Assembly: GCF_002272245.1 (NCBI RefSeq)
Contig: NZ_NPDD01000145.1
Span: forward strand, 1 to 42,551
Source of the DNA: Bacillus sp. 7884-1
GTDB lineage: Bacteria; Bacillota; Bacilli; Bacillales; Cytobacillaceae
Direction: 5' to 3'
Length of the DNA stretch: 42,551 nucleotides
Position numbers and translations under genes: made by a program
The notes under the pieces: model-generated
What the model saw: the letters and a program-made list of their open reading frames with translations, nothing else
Database searches by the model: none
Told to the model about the DNA's origin: nothing
In this document: one piece after another, positions 22,790-31,263 of the stretch
Layout of the letters: each line of letters starts with the position of its first letter
How positions within the stretch are numbered: the stretch's first letter is position 1

Positions 22790-23992
22790 TTAATATTGAT
22801 ACTTTGTTCTAGTCGCTAATAAGATCAATATCGCTGGCAATGTACAGATGATCATTGATAAAAATGAAAGTGTAGGTGAGACTTCGTATAAAAAGCCTCC
22901 TATCAGTGTTAAAACTGCTGTACTAAAGCTTAATGCTAGTGCCGAATAAATTCCTTGTGCATTTGGAATTTGCTGTTTTGGCAAATTTTTCGTGATATAC
23001 AGCATAAATGCATAATGAGCTACGCCAAACGATAGTGCATGCAAGCTTTGTGAAATCATAAAAATCCACACATTAGGAAACAAAAATACGAGTACCCAGC
23101 GTAAAGTAGATCCTGAAGCAGCTAAAATTAATAACGATGAAGGCTTCCATTTTTTAAACATGTGATCAGCCTTCAAAAAGTATACAATTTCGAAAATTAC
23201 GGCAATATTAATAATCATTCCGATATAAAATTTATTCACACCTAAATCCTGCAAGTAAATATAACCATAATTATAATAGGATGCATGGGCACCTTGCAGT
23301 AATATGACAATAAGTAATACAATCGGGAAACTTTTTATCTGCCATAAACTTTTGAATGTAAGTGACTCCTTACGATCCTTCACAGTCGGCTTTACCACTA
23401 GTACTGGCGGTGTCGGCAACAGGTGCATGAATAGCATAAAACAAAGCCCTATTACCATACTGCCTAAAATGGCTTGTTCCCCAAAATACCCTGTTATCAA
23501 ACTAATGATGAGCACCGAAAGAATAAACCCAATAGAACCATAGGATCGACTTTTTCCATAATTAACGTCCCCTTGTTGGACCAAGTTCCCTGCTGCTGTT
23601 TCAAGTGCAGGAAGCAGCGGTGGAAATACTGCATTAAAAAACATAGTTACAACAAAAAGTGTGACAAAGGATGAAGATGGTATATAAAGGATCGCAGCCA
23701 CAAGTGAGCTAGCTGTCAAAACAAAAATAACGGTTTGACTGCTCATAAACTTAAATGCCAGTGGAAAAGCAAAAAGCGATGATGCCCCTCGTGCTAATAA
23801 GCCAAGCCCCATGATGATACTCGCTTCAGTTACACTGAGTCCTTTTGCTTGCACGAGCCAGCCAGTCCAATAAGGTAAAAATATTCCCCAAGTTATGAAA
23901 AATACAAAAAAATTCAGTGACATCCACCGTTGATTACTCGAGACTAACTTTTTTGGATTCGTTAAATGTTTAAGTGTTTGTTGATTATTCAA
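22790..23992 (-). CDS. MFS transporter, HcaT/LacY-like (MFS_1_like)
   Basis: A 400-aa transporter with twelve helices. It belongs to the MFS_1_like type, with NYGKSRSYGSIGFILSV in the loop before helix 5 and HALSFGVAHYAFMLYI in the C-terminal half, as in phenylpropionate and nucleoside-type porters. The substrate is unknown. I favour TTG at 23992, eight bases after ACGGAGGGG. ATG 24013 lies upstream of that site and has none of its own. It diverges from the YeiL regulator gene, which probably controls it. Confidence 0.82.
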   Translation of the reverse strand: MNNQQTLKHLTNPKKLVSSNQRWMSLNFFVFFITWGIFLPYWTGWLVQAKGLSVTEASIIMGLGLLARGASSLFAFPLAFKFMSSQTVIFVLTASSLVAAILYIPSSSFVTLFVVTMFFNAVFPPLLPALETAAGNLVQQGDVNYGKSRSYGSIGFILSVLIISLITGYFGEQAILGSMVIGLCFMLFMHLLPTPPVLVVKPTVKDRKESLTFKSLWQIKSFPIVLLIVILLQGAHASYYNYGYIYLQDLGVNKFYIGMIINIAVIFEIVYFLKADHMFKKWKPSSLLILAASGSTLRWVLVFLFPNVWIFMISQSLHALSFGVAHYAFMLYITKNLPKQQIPNAQGIYSALALSFSTAVLTLIGGFLYEVSPTLSFLSMIICTLPAILILLATRTKYQY

Positions 23993-24012
23993 GATCGACC
24001 CCTCCGTATCCA

Positions 24013-24060
24013 TTGCATCATAGCACGTAAACAAATACAATTATATGAGATATCTCATAT
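24013..24060 (+). promoter_or_regulatory. Promoter with perfect 18-bp palindromic operator for the YeiL-like gene
   Basis: TTGCAT (24013-24018) and TACAAT (24036-24041) are 17 bases apart and fit a sigma-A promoter. Directly after the -10 lies ATATGAGATATCTCATAT (24043-24060), a perfect palindrome. As half-sites it reads ATGAG-N4-CTCAT, the spacing of Fnr/Crp-family operators. The transcription start would fall inside it, suggesting autorepression, with the divergent MFS gene likely affected too. Confidence 0.65.
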
Positions 24061-24078
24061 TTTTTGACGGAGGTAGAA

Positions 24079-24741
24079 ATGCAGTTTTTAATCGAACCAA
24101 TGCGAAGTTCCTATATTGAAAAATATCCTATTCAATCAATTTTTTCCTTTCCCATAACCCCTTATATCCAGGTTTGTCAGTTTGAACGAGGTGAATTTAT
24201 CTTTAAGGAAGGCTCCTATCCTGACTACATGTTCTATCTCGTTGAGGGTAAGGCAAAATTATACGTTACTCAAAAAAATGGTAAAGTGTCAATCCTCAAT
24301 TTTTTACACGCCCCAACCTTCATGGGCGAAATTGAATTATTAAATGAGGAACGTTATTCCAAAGGTATCCAAACGGCCACACAGGTAATTTGTCTAGCCA
24401 TTCCCATACATGCCTGTAAAGAAAAACTATTAAAGGACGCCACTTTTTTAAAATATTTATGCATTTTTTTAAGTAAAAAGCAGACGATGTTTACGTCTAG
24501 ATATGCAGCGAACCAAGCATTCCCGCTGATTAATCGGCTTGCTGCCTTTATCCTTTTGTCAGCAGACAATGATATTTACAATGAAAAACATACAGAAGTA
24601 TGTGAATATCTTGGTGTCTCCTACCGTCATCTGCTTCATGTATTAGCTCAATTATGCGACGTAAATATCATTGAAAAACAATCACGTTGCTACAAGATTC
24701 GAGACAAAGCACGACTGGCAGAATTAGCAAAAGAGGTTTAA
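24079..24741 (+). CDS. Crp/Fnr family regulator, YeiL-like
   Basis: A 220-aa regulator. The N-terminal cyclic-nucleotide-binding-type barrel runs to about residue 120 (FIFKEGSYPDYMFYLVEGKA). A long dimer helix follows, then a winged helix-turn-helix near the end (CEYLGVSYRHLLHVLAQLC). Several Cys are present, including one in IQVCQFERGEF near the start, as in YeiL-type sensors. ATG 24079 lies after GACGGAGG; an in-frame TTG five codons earlier has no site. Confidence 0.85.
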   Translation: MQFLIEPMRSSYIEKYPIQSIFSFPITPYIQVCQFERGEFIFKEGSYPDYMFYLVEGKAKLYVTQKNGKVSILNFLHAPTFMGEIELLNEERYSKGIQTATQVICLAIPIHACKEKLLKDATFLKYLCIFLSKKQTMFTSRYAANQAFPLINRLAAFILLSADNDIYNEKHTEVCEYLGVSYRHLLHVLAQLCDVNIIEKQSRCYKIRDKARLAELAKEV

Positions 24742-24763
24742 TTTCCGCTTCAGTGCAGTAAGT

Positions 24764-24803
24764 AAAAAAGTCGATCTCTATTTGATAGTGGATCGACTTT
24801 TAA
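24764..24803 (+). terminator. Terminator after the YeiL-like gene
   Basis: AAAAGTCGATC pairs with GATCGACTTTT around a 14-base loop, followed by TAAT. It is 22 bases past the stop at 24741. Confidence 0.8.
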
Positions 24804-24854
24804 TATTGAGATTTAAATAATGGCTTTGGTGGTATCCAAACCCTTTCCATTTTT

Positions 24855-25325
24855 CTAATGGTCTCTCAAAATATCATCTACCGTCATTTTCATTGAATAG
24901 ATGACTGTTTTTTTATAGTGTGCAGCTAAAAGAAGGACTCTAATTTGTTGGGATCGAGACAATTGTTTAAAACGAGGTTCTTGCTTTAAAAAGGTCCGTA
25001 CGATGGACCAGCTTGAGGGCATTAACGGAAAATCATCCAGCGGTTGTTTCCTTCGTAAACGCTGAAACCAGGTTAAAGTTCCATTAGGAGTACTTTTATC
25101 GACAATACATGGAGCATAAATACTTTTTGTATGTTTTCGAAGCGATTCATAACGCTCTTGACCACTTATGATTGTATAGTTGTTATCTTTCCGATTCTTT
25201 CTGACAACCAGTACAAACATACAGTCCCACATCAATCTTTGAAGTTTCTTTACGTGCTCAGTAATTTTTAGTGATACATCAGGTTTGATCTTATTCAGGG
25301 GTATATACTGAATGGTAAATTTCAC
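24855..25325 (-). CDS. ParB/sulfiredoxin-like nuclease-fold protein
   Basis: A 156-aa protein. The first ~75 residues follow the ParB N-terminal pattern: YIPLNKIKPDVS, then VVRKNRKDNNYTIISGQERY with the GxRRY-like GQERYESL box. There is no ParB helix-turn-helix partition domain and no parA nearby, so it is not a partition protein. The basic C-terminal half (WFQRLRRKQP, SQQIRVLLLAAHYKK) may bind nucleic acid. GTG 25325 has GGAGGGG nine bases before it; ATG 25331 overlaps the site. Confidence 0.72.
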   Translation of the reverse strand: MKFTIQYIPLNKIKPDVSLKITEHVKKLQRLMWDCMFVLVVRKNRKDNNYTIISGQERYESLRKHTKSIYAPCIVDKSTPNGTLTWFQRLRRKQPLDDFPLMPSSWSIVRTFLKQEPRFKQLSRSQQIRVLLLAAHYKKTVIYSMKMTVDDILRDH

Positions 25326-25509
25326 AAACATCCCCTCCTGTTCGTATTATGTTCTTACCAAATATAGTGATATCACAACAGGTTTGGAGAAATAATGATT
25401 CCTTCTTAATACCCAATTGCCTTTTACAGTATATGTGTGAACTGGGCTCAAGTGACCTAGAAACAACTCCCTTATTATTCTCAATTTAAAATCCCCCTCA
25501 CCAATCTAA

Positions 25510-25523
25510 TTGTTATATAACAA
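25510..25523. promoter_or_regulatory. 14-bp perfect palindrome upstream of the oxidoreductase operon
   Basis: TTGTTATATAACAA is a perfect palindrome in the 398-base gene-free stretch 25326-25723. It resembles a compact repressor site but has the wrong spacing for Rex (TTGTGA-N6-TCACAA). Besides this and the palindrome at 25666, I see no gene or repeat in that stretch. Confidence 0.35.
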
Positions 25524-25665
25524 ATATCCGTCTGTACTATATCACACGATTAGCTTAAGTATGATATTCAAACAGCAACTTCAACATCAATAGAGGTAAT
25601 CCCCTTCATTTCAAAAATCTGTTGTATTTGTTTTCGTGTCCTGTTACAATTAAAATAATTTAATT

Positions 25666-25690
25666 TATAGAATATTTATAATATTCTATA
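25666..25690 (+). promoter_or_regulatory. 25-bp palindrome over the presumed -10 of the oxidoreductase operon
   Basis: TATAGAATAT and ATATTCTATA flank a five-base centre. A TATAAT (25677-25682) runs through the middle, 42 bases before the first start codon. A regulator bound here would cover the -10 and block transcription. Confidence 0.5.
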
Positions 25691-25723
25691 TTAAACTCCG
25701 TTTTATATATAGGGGGAATACCT

Positions 25724-26734
25724 TTGACAAAATTGCCAAAAACAAATGAATTAGGTTTTTTTGAAATCCGTCTTGAGTCCATTGGCGGTTTAGGAGCAAA
25801 TCTGGCTGGAAAAATGCTTTCCGAGGATGGAGTTGTTGGAAACGGACTGAATGGAGTTGGTTTTTCATCATACGGTTCAGAGAAAAAAGGCTCTCCAGTA
25901 AAAGCACACATACGTTTCTGTGCACCGGAAACAAACATTCGAGACACCACACCAATAGAACGCCCCCATGTTGTCGGCATTTTCCATGATGCCCTGTTTA
26001 AAACCATCGATTGTACAAGCGGAATCTATCCAGACAGTACAATCCTAGTAAACTCACAAAAATCTCCTGACGAACTTAAAAAACTCATGAAAATTACAGG
26101 CGGAACCATTGCCATTATTGATGCGACTGGAATCGCTTTAGATGAACAAACAAAAGCCAACACAGCTATGCTTGGTGCACTTTATCGGATTTTGGACTTT
26201 CTAGACCCTGAATCGATGAAACAAACGATTCGGCGTACGTTTGAAAAAAAATACCCACATCTGGTTGAGCCAAATATTCGGACCTTTGACCGCGGATTTA
26301 ATGAAGTAGAATTTAAAACCTTCCTTCCGGATAATGGAGTGGATCCTATACCTTTTTCAAGATCAGTACCTGTTCTTGGTTATGAAAATCAGGCCATTGG
26401 CGGTATGATTCTAAATCCGGGTAACAGCATGTTAAAGGATTTAAGTATTTCACGTGCCGGAATGCTCCCTCATTTTCATGAGGAAAAATGTATCAATTGC
26501 GCTGCATGTGATACAGCCTGCCCTGACTTTTGCTTTGTTTGGGAAGAAAAAGCAGACAAAAAAGGTCGCCCACAAATGTTTCTCAGTGGTATTGACTATC
26601 AATACTGTAAAGGCTGCTTGAAGTGTGTAACCGCCTGTCCTGTGGAAGCGCTATCAGGAGAAAGAGAATATAATGACGGCTATGCGGACAAAAACCGTGT
26701 GCCCCACTTATTTGATTTAGTCACTCAAAACTAA
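25724..26734 (+). CDS. 2-oxoacid:ferredoxin oxidoreductase, fused gamma-delta subunit
   Basis: A 336-aa subunit. The gamma (2-oxoacid oxidoreductase C-type) domain is at residues ~10-190, starting LESIGGLGANLAGKML. A ferredoxin-like delta domain is at 245-310, with two 4Fe-4S sets: Cys256/259/262/266 and Cys295/298/301/305. It relays electrons from the thiamine site to ferredoxin. The start is TTG at 25724 after AGGGGGAATACCT. The next gene follows after 18 bases and carries alpha and beta, so the complex is made from two chains only. Confidence 0.88.
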   Translation: MTKLPKTNELGFFEIRLESIGGLGANLAGKMLSEDGVVGNGLNGVGFSSYGSEKKGSPVKAHIRFCAPETNIRDTTPIERPHVVGIFHDALFKTIDCTSGIYPDSTILVNSQKSPDELKKLMKITGGTIAIIDATGIALDEQTKANTAMLGALYRILDFLDPESMKQTIRRTFEKKYPHLVEPNIRTFDRGFNEVEFKTFLPDNGVDPIPFSRSVPVLGYENQAIGGMILNPGNSMLKDLSISRAGMLPHFHEEKCINCAACDTACPDFCFVWEEKADKKGRPQMFLSGIDYQYCKGCLKCVTACPVEALSGEREYNDGYADKNRVPHLFDLVTQN

Positions 26735-26752
26735 GGAAAGGACGGGATCAAT

Positions 26753-29065
26753 ATGTCCATTGAAATAAACCAAGAAAAGCTTAGTACTGAAAAAGAAACA
26801 GTAGAACAAAGTTTTGTATTTGAATCTGGCAATGAAATGGCTGCCTACGCAGCACATCAGATCAATTATCATGTAATGGGATACTTCCCTATTTCTCCTT
26901 CGACAGAAGTTGCTCAGTTCCTTGATGGGATGAAATCTAGAGGCGAACATGATATCGTTTTGATTCCTGCAGATGGAGAACATGGTTCAGCGGGAATATG
27001 TTACGGGGCTTCTACTGGAGGCGGACGAGTTTTTAACGCAACAAGCGCGAATGGATTTCTTTACATGTTAGAGCAGCTTCCTGTTCAATCCGGAACCCGG
27101 TTTCCAATGGTATTAAATTTAGTTAACCGCTCTGTTTCCGGTCCGTTAAATATCCATGGTGATCATTCTGATTTATATTTTGGTTTGAATACCGGTTGGC
27201 CAATCTTGATGGCCCGTGATCCTCAAATTGTTTATGATATGAACATTATTGCGATAAAACTAGCAGAAGATCCAGCCGTTAGACTGCCTGTTATCGTTTC
27301 ATTTGATGGATATTTCACCTCTCACCAAAAACGCCGAGTACAGGTAATCAAAAATAGAAGTGATGTTCAAAAATTCATCGGCGAGATGCCAACGAACTTC
27401 CCTCATGCCTTAGACCGTGAGAATCCTGTTACCATCGGACCTTATATGAATGAACCGGACTATATTAATAACTGCTATCAACAATCTGAAGCGATGTACA
27501 ATGCCGAAGCTGTTTTTGAAAGAATTTCAAAAGAATATGCAGAGTTAACCGGTCGGGAATATCCAATCCTTGATTTATATCGCATGGAGGATGCCGAAGT
27601 CGCAGTATTTATGCTGAATTCTGCCGCTGAGGTTTGTAAAGACGTGGTCGACCGACTTCGCTCACGGGGGATAAAAGCTGGGGTGATTTCACCAAATATG
27701 ATTCGTCCCTTCCCTCAAAAACAATTAGCGGAAGCCTTAAAAAATATTAAGGCCGTTACGGTTGGTGACCGTGCAGACTCTTACGGAGCACATGGCGGTA
27801 ACATGGCACTCGAATTAAGAGCAGCCTTGCAAACCGTTGGTAACGCACATACAAAAGTAATCAACCGCATCTACGGATTAGGCGGAAAAGACTTTTATGC
27901 TGACGATGCTGAGCACTTTTTCCAGTTAGCACTCGATGCTGCTGAGAAAGGCTTTGCTGAAAAGCCGTTCGATTACTTCGGGCACAATCCAGGCGACCCA
28001 GAATTTGCTCCGAAACGTGTTTTAAATCCTATGAAAAAAGAAGACTTGAACACTGGTTTAATCACGGTAACTCCTGATGAAAAAACCGGAGAACTGAAAG
28101 TGAAAATTCCTCCAATGCGGAGTCTAACGAAGAAACCAAAACGTCTTGCCTCTGGTCACGGCGCCTGTCCAGGCTGTGGAATCTTCTCTGGATTGGAATT
28201 GTTCTTTAAAGGAATTGAAGGAGATATCGTAGCATTATTCCATACGGGTTGTGCAATGGTAGTAACAACAGGCTTCCCTTATAGCTCTCATAAAGCCACC
28301 TACATCCATAACCTTTTCCAGAATGGCTCTGCTACCCTGTCCGGCCTTGTGGAAATGTTCCATGAAAGAAAAAGACGCGGTGAATTGGCGGAGCTGGGAC
28401 TGAGTGATGAATTTACTTTCGTCATGGTGACGGGCGACGGTGGAATGGACATCGGCATGGGACCTGCGATTGGAACGGCTTTACGTAACCATAAAATGAT
28501 TATACTGGAGTATGATAACGAAGGGTACATGAATACAGGCAGTCAGCTCTCCTACTCTACACCGATGGGACATATGACGAGTACATCCAATATTGGCGGT
28601 TTCCAAAATGGAAAGCCCTTCCATCACAAGGATACTGCTCAAATTATGGCAGCCACACACATTCCATATGTATTTACGGGGACAGAAGCCTTTGACCGTG
28701 ACCTATTAAAGAAAGCCGCGAAAGCACAGTGGTATGCGAATAATGAAGGCTTAGTATATGGGAAAATATTAATTACCTGCCCATTGAACTGGAAATCAAA
28801 GGATGAATTAGGACAAACGATTGTAGAGGCTGCCGTTAACTCCTGCTTCTTCCCTCTTTATGAAGTTGAGCATGGTATTACAACAGTTACCTATAACCCT
28901 GAGGAAAAAAATAAACGATTAGCCGTATCTGAATGGCTGAAGCTAATGGGTAAAACGAAACACTTACTCAATGAAAATAGCAAAGACATGCTGGAGATGT
29001 TTGATAAGGAAGTTGACCGCCGTTGGAATATGCTTAAGGCGAAGCATGAAAGTCCTTATCTATAG
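26753..29065 (+). CDS. 2-oxoacid:ferredoxin oxidoreductase, fused alpha-beta subunit
   Basis: A 770-aa subunit. The alpha part (residues ~20-400) binds the pyrimidine end of thiamine diphosphate (FPISPSTEVAQFL; ADGEHGSAG). The beta part (~465-690) has GACPGCG (Cys472, Cys475) and HTGCAMV (Cys500), three likely cluster ligands, and the thiamine diphosphate/Mg motif GDGGMDIG (561-568) ending in DNEGYMNTG. It oxidises a 2-oxoacid with CoA to acyl-CoA and CO2. Whether the substrate is pyruvate, 2-oxoglutarate or a branched 2-oxoacid is not clear. AAGGAAAGGACGGGAT precedes ATG. Confidence 0.88.
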   Translation: MSIEINQEKLSTEKETVEQSFVFESGNEMAAYAAHQINYHVMGYFPISPSTEVAQFLDGMKSRGEHDIVLIPADGEHGSAGICYGASTGGGRVFNATSANGFLYMLEQLPVQSGTRFPMVLNLVNRSVSGPLNIHGDHSDLYFGLNTGWPILMARDPQIVYDMNIIAIKLAEDPAVRLPVIVSFDGYFTSHQKRRVQVIKNRSDVQKFIGEMPTNFPHALDRENPVTIGPYMNEPDYINNCYQQSEAMYNAEAVFERISKEYAELTGREYPILDLYRMEDAEVAVFMLNSAAEVCKDVVDRLRSRGIKAGVISPNMIRPFPQKQLAEALKNIKAVTVGDRADSYGAHGGNMALELRAALQTVGNAHTKVINRIYGLGGKDFYADDAEHFFQLALDAAEKGFAEKPFDYFGHNPGDPEFAPKRVLNPMKKEDLNTGLITVTPDEKTGELKVKIPPMRSLTKKPKRLASGHGACPGCGIFSGLELFFKGIEGDIVALFHTGCAMVVTTGFPYSSHKATYIHNLFQNGSATLSGLVEMFHERKRRGELAELGLSDEFTFVMVTGDGGMDIGMGPAIGTALRNHKMIILEYDNEGYMNTGSQLSYSTPMGHMTSTSNIGGFQNGKPFHHKDTAQIMAATHIPYVFTGTEAFDRDLLKKAAKAQWYANNEGLVYGKILITCPLNWKSKDELGQTIVEAAVNSCFFPLYEVEHGITTVTYNPEEKNKRLAVSEWLKLMGKTKHLLNENSKDMLEMFDKEVDRRWNMLKAKHESPYL

Positions 29066-29069
29066 AAGA

Positions 29070-29108
29070 AAGAGTCCCGAGTGCTGGTTTAGTACTTGGG
29101 ACTTTTTT
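29070..29108 (+). terminator. Terminator after the oxidoreductase operon
   Basis: AGTCCCGAGT pairs with ACTTGGGACT (G-T wobble allowed), extended by GCT/AGT around a short loop, then six T residues. Confidence 0.85.
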
Positions 29109-29198
29109 GGATTTAGATACTATTGATAGGCATATATTTCTTCATCCATTATTTTAAGACTATCAAAGAACCTATTTAAAATATGCGTTGTGTCTCAT

Positions 29199-29735
29199 TC
29201 ATTGTCTAGCTCCTACGTTTCCTACCTTCTTTTTATTCATCAAAATAACAAGATAAAGTGTCGATAAAACACCCATTAATGTCGTACTTAAGTAAAGAAC
29301 CTCCGCCCAAACGGTTTGTGAATCTGTTCCTAGAAAAAGCCCATGAATAGCTGAAAGGATCCACAGTGGAAATACTAGATAATGCGTTTTTTTCCAAAAT
29401 GAACGTCCAAATTCCTTCATAAAATCAGATGTAAAAATAACAACTACTAATAAATATGTTGCTATTGTACCAATCCCTGTTAAGATTGGGTCATTTGGAG
29501 AAGCGAAGGGGATGAGAATGGACTTTAAAGTATAAGGCTGATACGTATCATACAAAAATAAACAAGTATGTACCCCTATAAATAATAAGGCTACCTGACC
29601 GATTATTTGGTGAAATGCGAGGATGTTACCCTTTTTTCGTGGAATATGTCGATAGATTCCCGCCAGTAAAGATAATGTCAGCAAAAAATAACCTGCCAAA
29701 CCAGCGACCCTAATGATGATCCAAATCCAATTCAT
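29199..29735 (-). CDS. Ferric-reductase-like transmembrane haem protein
   Basis: A 178-aa protein with six helices and the ferric-reductase transmembrane (PF01794) layout. His pairs in helices are visible: FHQIIGQ and GVHTCLF in one region, KTHYLVF and AIHGLFLG in another, enough to hold two b haems across the membrane. It has no FAD/NAD domain, like MsrQ or YedZ. It overlaps apbE by four bases. With ApbE and an anchored partner, it should pass electrons out of the cell to a flavinylated protein (inference from operon). Confidence 0.85.
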   Translation of the reverse strand: MNWIWIIIRVAGLAGYFLLTLSLLAGIYRHIPRKKGNILAFHQIIGQVALLFIGVHTCLFLYDTYQPYTLKSILIPFASPNDPILTGIGTIATYLLVVVIFTSDFMKEFGRSFWKKTHYLVFPLWILSAIHGLFLGTDSQTVWAEVLYLSTTLMGVLSTLYLVILMNKKKVGNVGARQ

Positions 29736-30637
29736 TGTGCTACCTCCAGTCCTTCATATAATGTTGTATCACCACCGATGGCGATTTGGTTATTTTGAAA
29801 ATAAATAAAATAAGCAATCTTAGGAAACCTTATTGCTAGCAATGCTTTTGCGTCCTCACAAGGAAGAATGCATAAGAGTTTTGAAGCTGTTTCTGCTTCC
29901 ATTACGGTGTTAGCAATTACACTTGCTTGTAAAACTCCATTTTGTGCGGGTTCACCTGTTCTGCCGTTTAAAATATGATGATATGCGGTGTGGTCCTTCC
30001 CCCACTTCCGATAATTTTTTCCTGAAGTCGCCAGTGCACAATCCTTGATTACAAGCTTCATCATATCTTTTCCCATTAATATCGGATGTTCAATGCCAAC
30101 TTCATAGGATCCTATTACGGTTAAATCTCCACCTGCATTAATGAGGGAACGATTTAAGCCCTTTTGATGAAGCAATCTTTTAACTTGGTCAATAATATAT
30201 CCTTTACCAAACCCGCCAAAATCAAAGGAGAAGTCCCTCTTCTTTATGAGCCATTTTTCCGTTAATCGTTCAATTGGTTCTTCATTAAATTCTTTTATAG
30301 CAAACTTCCCTTCTTCAAAAATAGGTTTGTAATTCTCATGGAAAGAAGAAGTATATCCAATCTCTTTCATGTTATCACCCATAAATGGATGAACGTAATA
30401 GTCTGTCTTCCTTGCTAGTGTTAGAGACTGATCAAGTAGATCCACAAATGATTTATCTAAATGAATCGGTACATTTAGAGCTCTATTGTTAAGATAGAAC
30501 AGATAATTATCGGGAATAAATCTGCTTGTGTTCTGCTCAAATTCACGAATTATTTGCTCGACTTCTAATTGAACCTGCTTGTTCATTCCGTCTAACTTAA
30601 TCATGCAATTCATTGCCTTAAATTCTCTCGTCTTCAT
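29732..30637 (-). CDS. apbE: ApbE family FAD:protein FMN transferase
   Basis: A 301-aa ApbE. Key motifs: DFGGFGKGYIID (residues 139-150), NAGGDL (167-172) and HHILNGRTG (220-228); the late metal-site segment is VMEAETASK instead of the usual A-D-A-L-S-T form. ApbE attaches FMN to a Ser/Thr of target proteins outside the membrane. No signal peptide or lipobox is seen at the N-terminus, which is unusual for that location. Start ATG overlaps the stop of the upstream anchored protein by four bases. Confidence 0.88.
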   Translation of the reverse strand: MKTREFKAMNCMIKLDGMNKQVQLEVEQIIREFEQNTSRFIPDNYLFYLNNRALNVPIHLDKSFVDLLDQSLTLARKTDYYVHPFMGDNMKEIGYTSSFHENYKPIFEEGKFAIKEFNEEPIERLTEKWLIKKRDFSFDFGGFGKGYIIDQVKRLLHQKGLNRSLINAGGDLTVIGSYEVGIEHPILMGKDMMKLVIKDCALATSGKNYRKWGKDHTAYHHILNGRTGEPAQNGVLQASVIANTVMEAETASKLLCILPCEDAKALLAIRFPKIAYFIYFQNNQIAIGGDTTLYEGLEVAQ

Positions 30638-30999
30638 CGTGATGCACCTGAACTTCTATTCCCTTGTTCAAATCCGCTGCTTGGAGCCTGTTGGAATTGA
30701 TCCTGTCCCCAAGAGGATGATCCTTGGTCAGGTGAACTTTGGCTAATGCTACCTTCATCATAAGATGCAGATGGTACAGAAGCTTGTTCACTATCACGTT
30801 GCGGATGATTCCCGCGGGAAAAACGGTCTTGCTGGCCTTGATTTTCATTAAATCCTGATGAGTTGTCCTGATTTGAATTATTTTCAGCTGTGCTATTCGT
30901 TGTACTTGATGGATTTTGATTATTCAATACCAATCCCCCGAAGCTAAATGCAGTTGCAGTACTGACAGCAATAATGGTCCATTTCACTTTTTTATCCAT
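30634..30999 (-). CDS. Membrane-anchored Ser/Gln/Asn-rich protein ending in an SGAS tail
   Basis: A 121-aa protein. Residues 5-27 form a signal anchor (VKWTIIAVSTATAFSFGGLV). The rest is low-complexity Ser, Gln, Asn and Gly outside the membrane. It ends SSGASR at the stop codon. ApbE modifies motifs of the [ST]GA[TS] form, so SGAS is a possible FMN site; no FMN-binding domain is present, so this is speculative. It heads the apbE-haem protein operon with four-base overlaps throughout. TTGGAGGAATTTAGG precedes ATG. Confidence 0.75.
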   Translation of the reverse strand: MDKKVKWTIIAVSTATAFSFGGLVLNNQNPSSTTNSTAENNSNQDNSSGFNENQGQQDRFSRGNHPQRDSEQASVPSASYDEGSISQSSPDQGSSSWGQDQFQQAPSSGFEQGNRSSGASR

Positions 31000-31114
31000 T
31001 CCTAAATTCCTCCAATATATTTTAGTTAATATAGGTGCAACGTGACTTTCGCTTCTTCTTATGCTCTTACTATAAACATGGTTGGTGAAAACTTAGTGAA
31101 ATTACATAACGTAA

Positions 31115-31154
31115 AAAATAAAAAAAGCATATACCGGAGGTCCGACATATGCTT
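31115..31154 (-). terminator. Second terminator downstream of the MFS gene
   Basis: Fourteen-base arms beginning AAGCATAT pair with two mismatches. On the minus strand the hairpin is followed by seven T residues. It lies between the MFS stop and the start of the anchored-protein gene. Confidence 0.7.
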
Positions 31155-31233
31155 GTACAATTAATTTTCAATAGAGTCTCTTTGAAAAGCTTTCTCTAAT
31201 GTGAATCTATCTATAAATTAACTTTCCCGCAAC

Positions 31234-31263
31234 AAACGAGGCAACCTATTGGTTACCTCGTTT
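31234..31263 (-). terminator. Hairpin overlapping the MFS stop codon
   Basis: AAACGAGG-C-AACC pairs with GGTT-A-CCTCGTTT with one mismatch. It begins within the stop codon (31262-31264). The T run after it is short, so it may work together with the hairpin at 31115-31154. Confidence 0.65.

Noticed and set aside
24855..25325. Plasmid or phage partition locus suggested by the ParB-like fold
   Set aside because: No parA, no centromere-like repeat array, and no helix-turn-helix domain in the protein.
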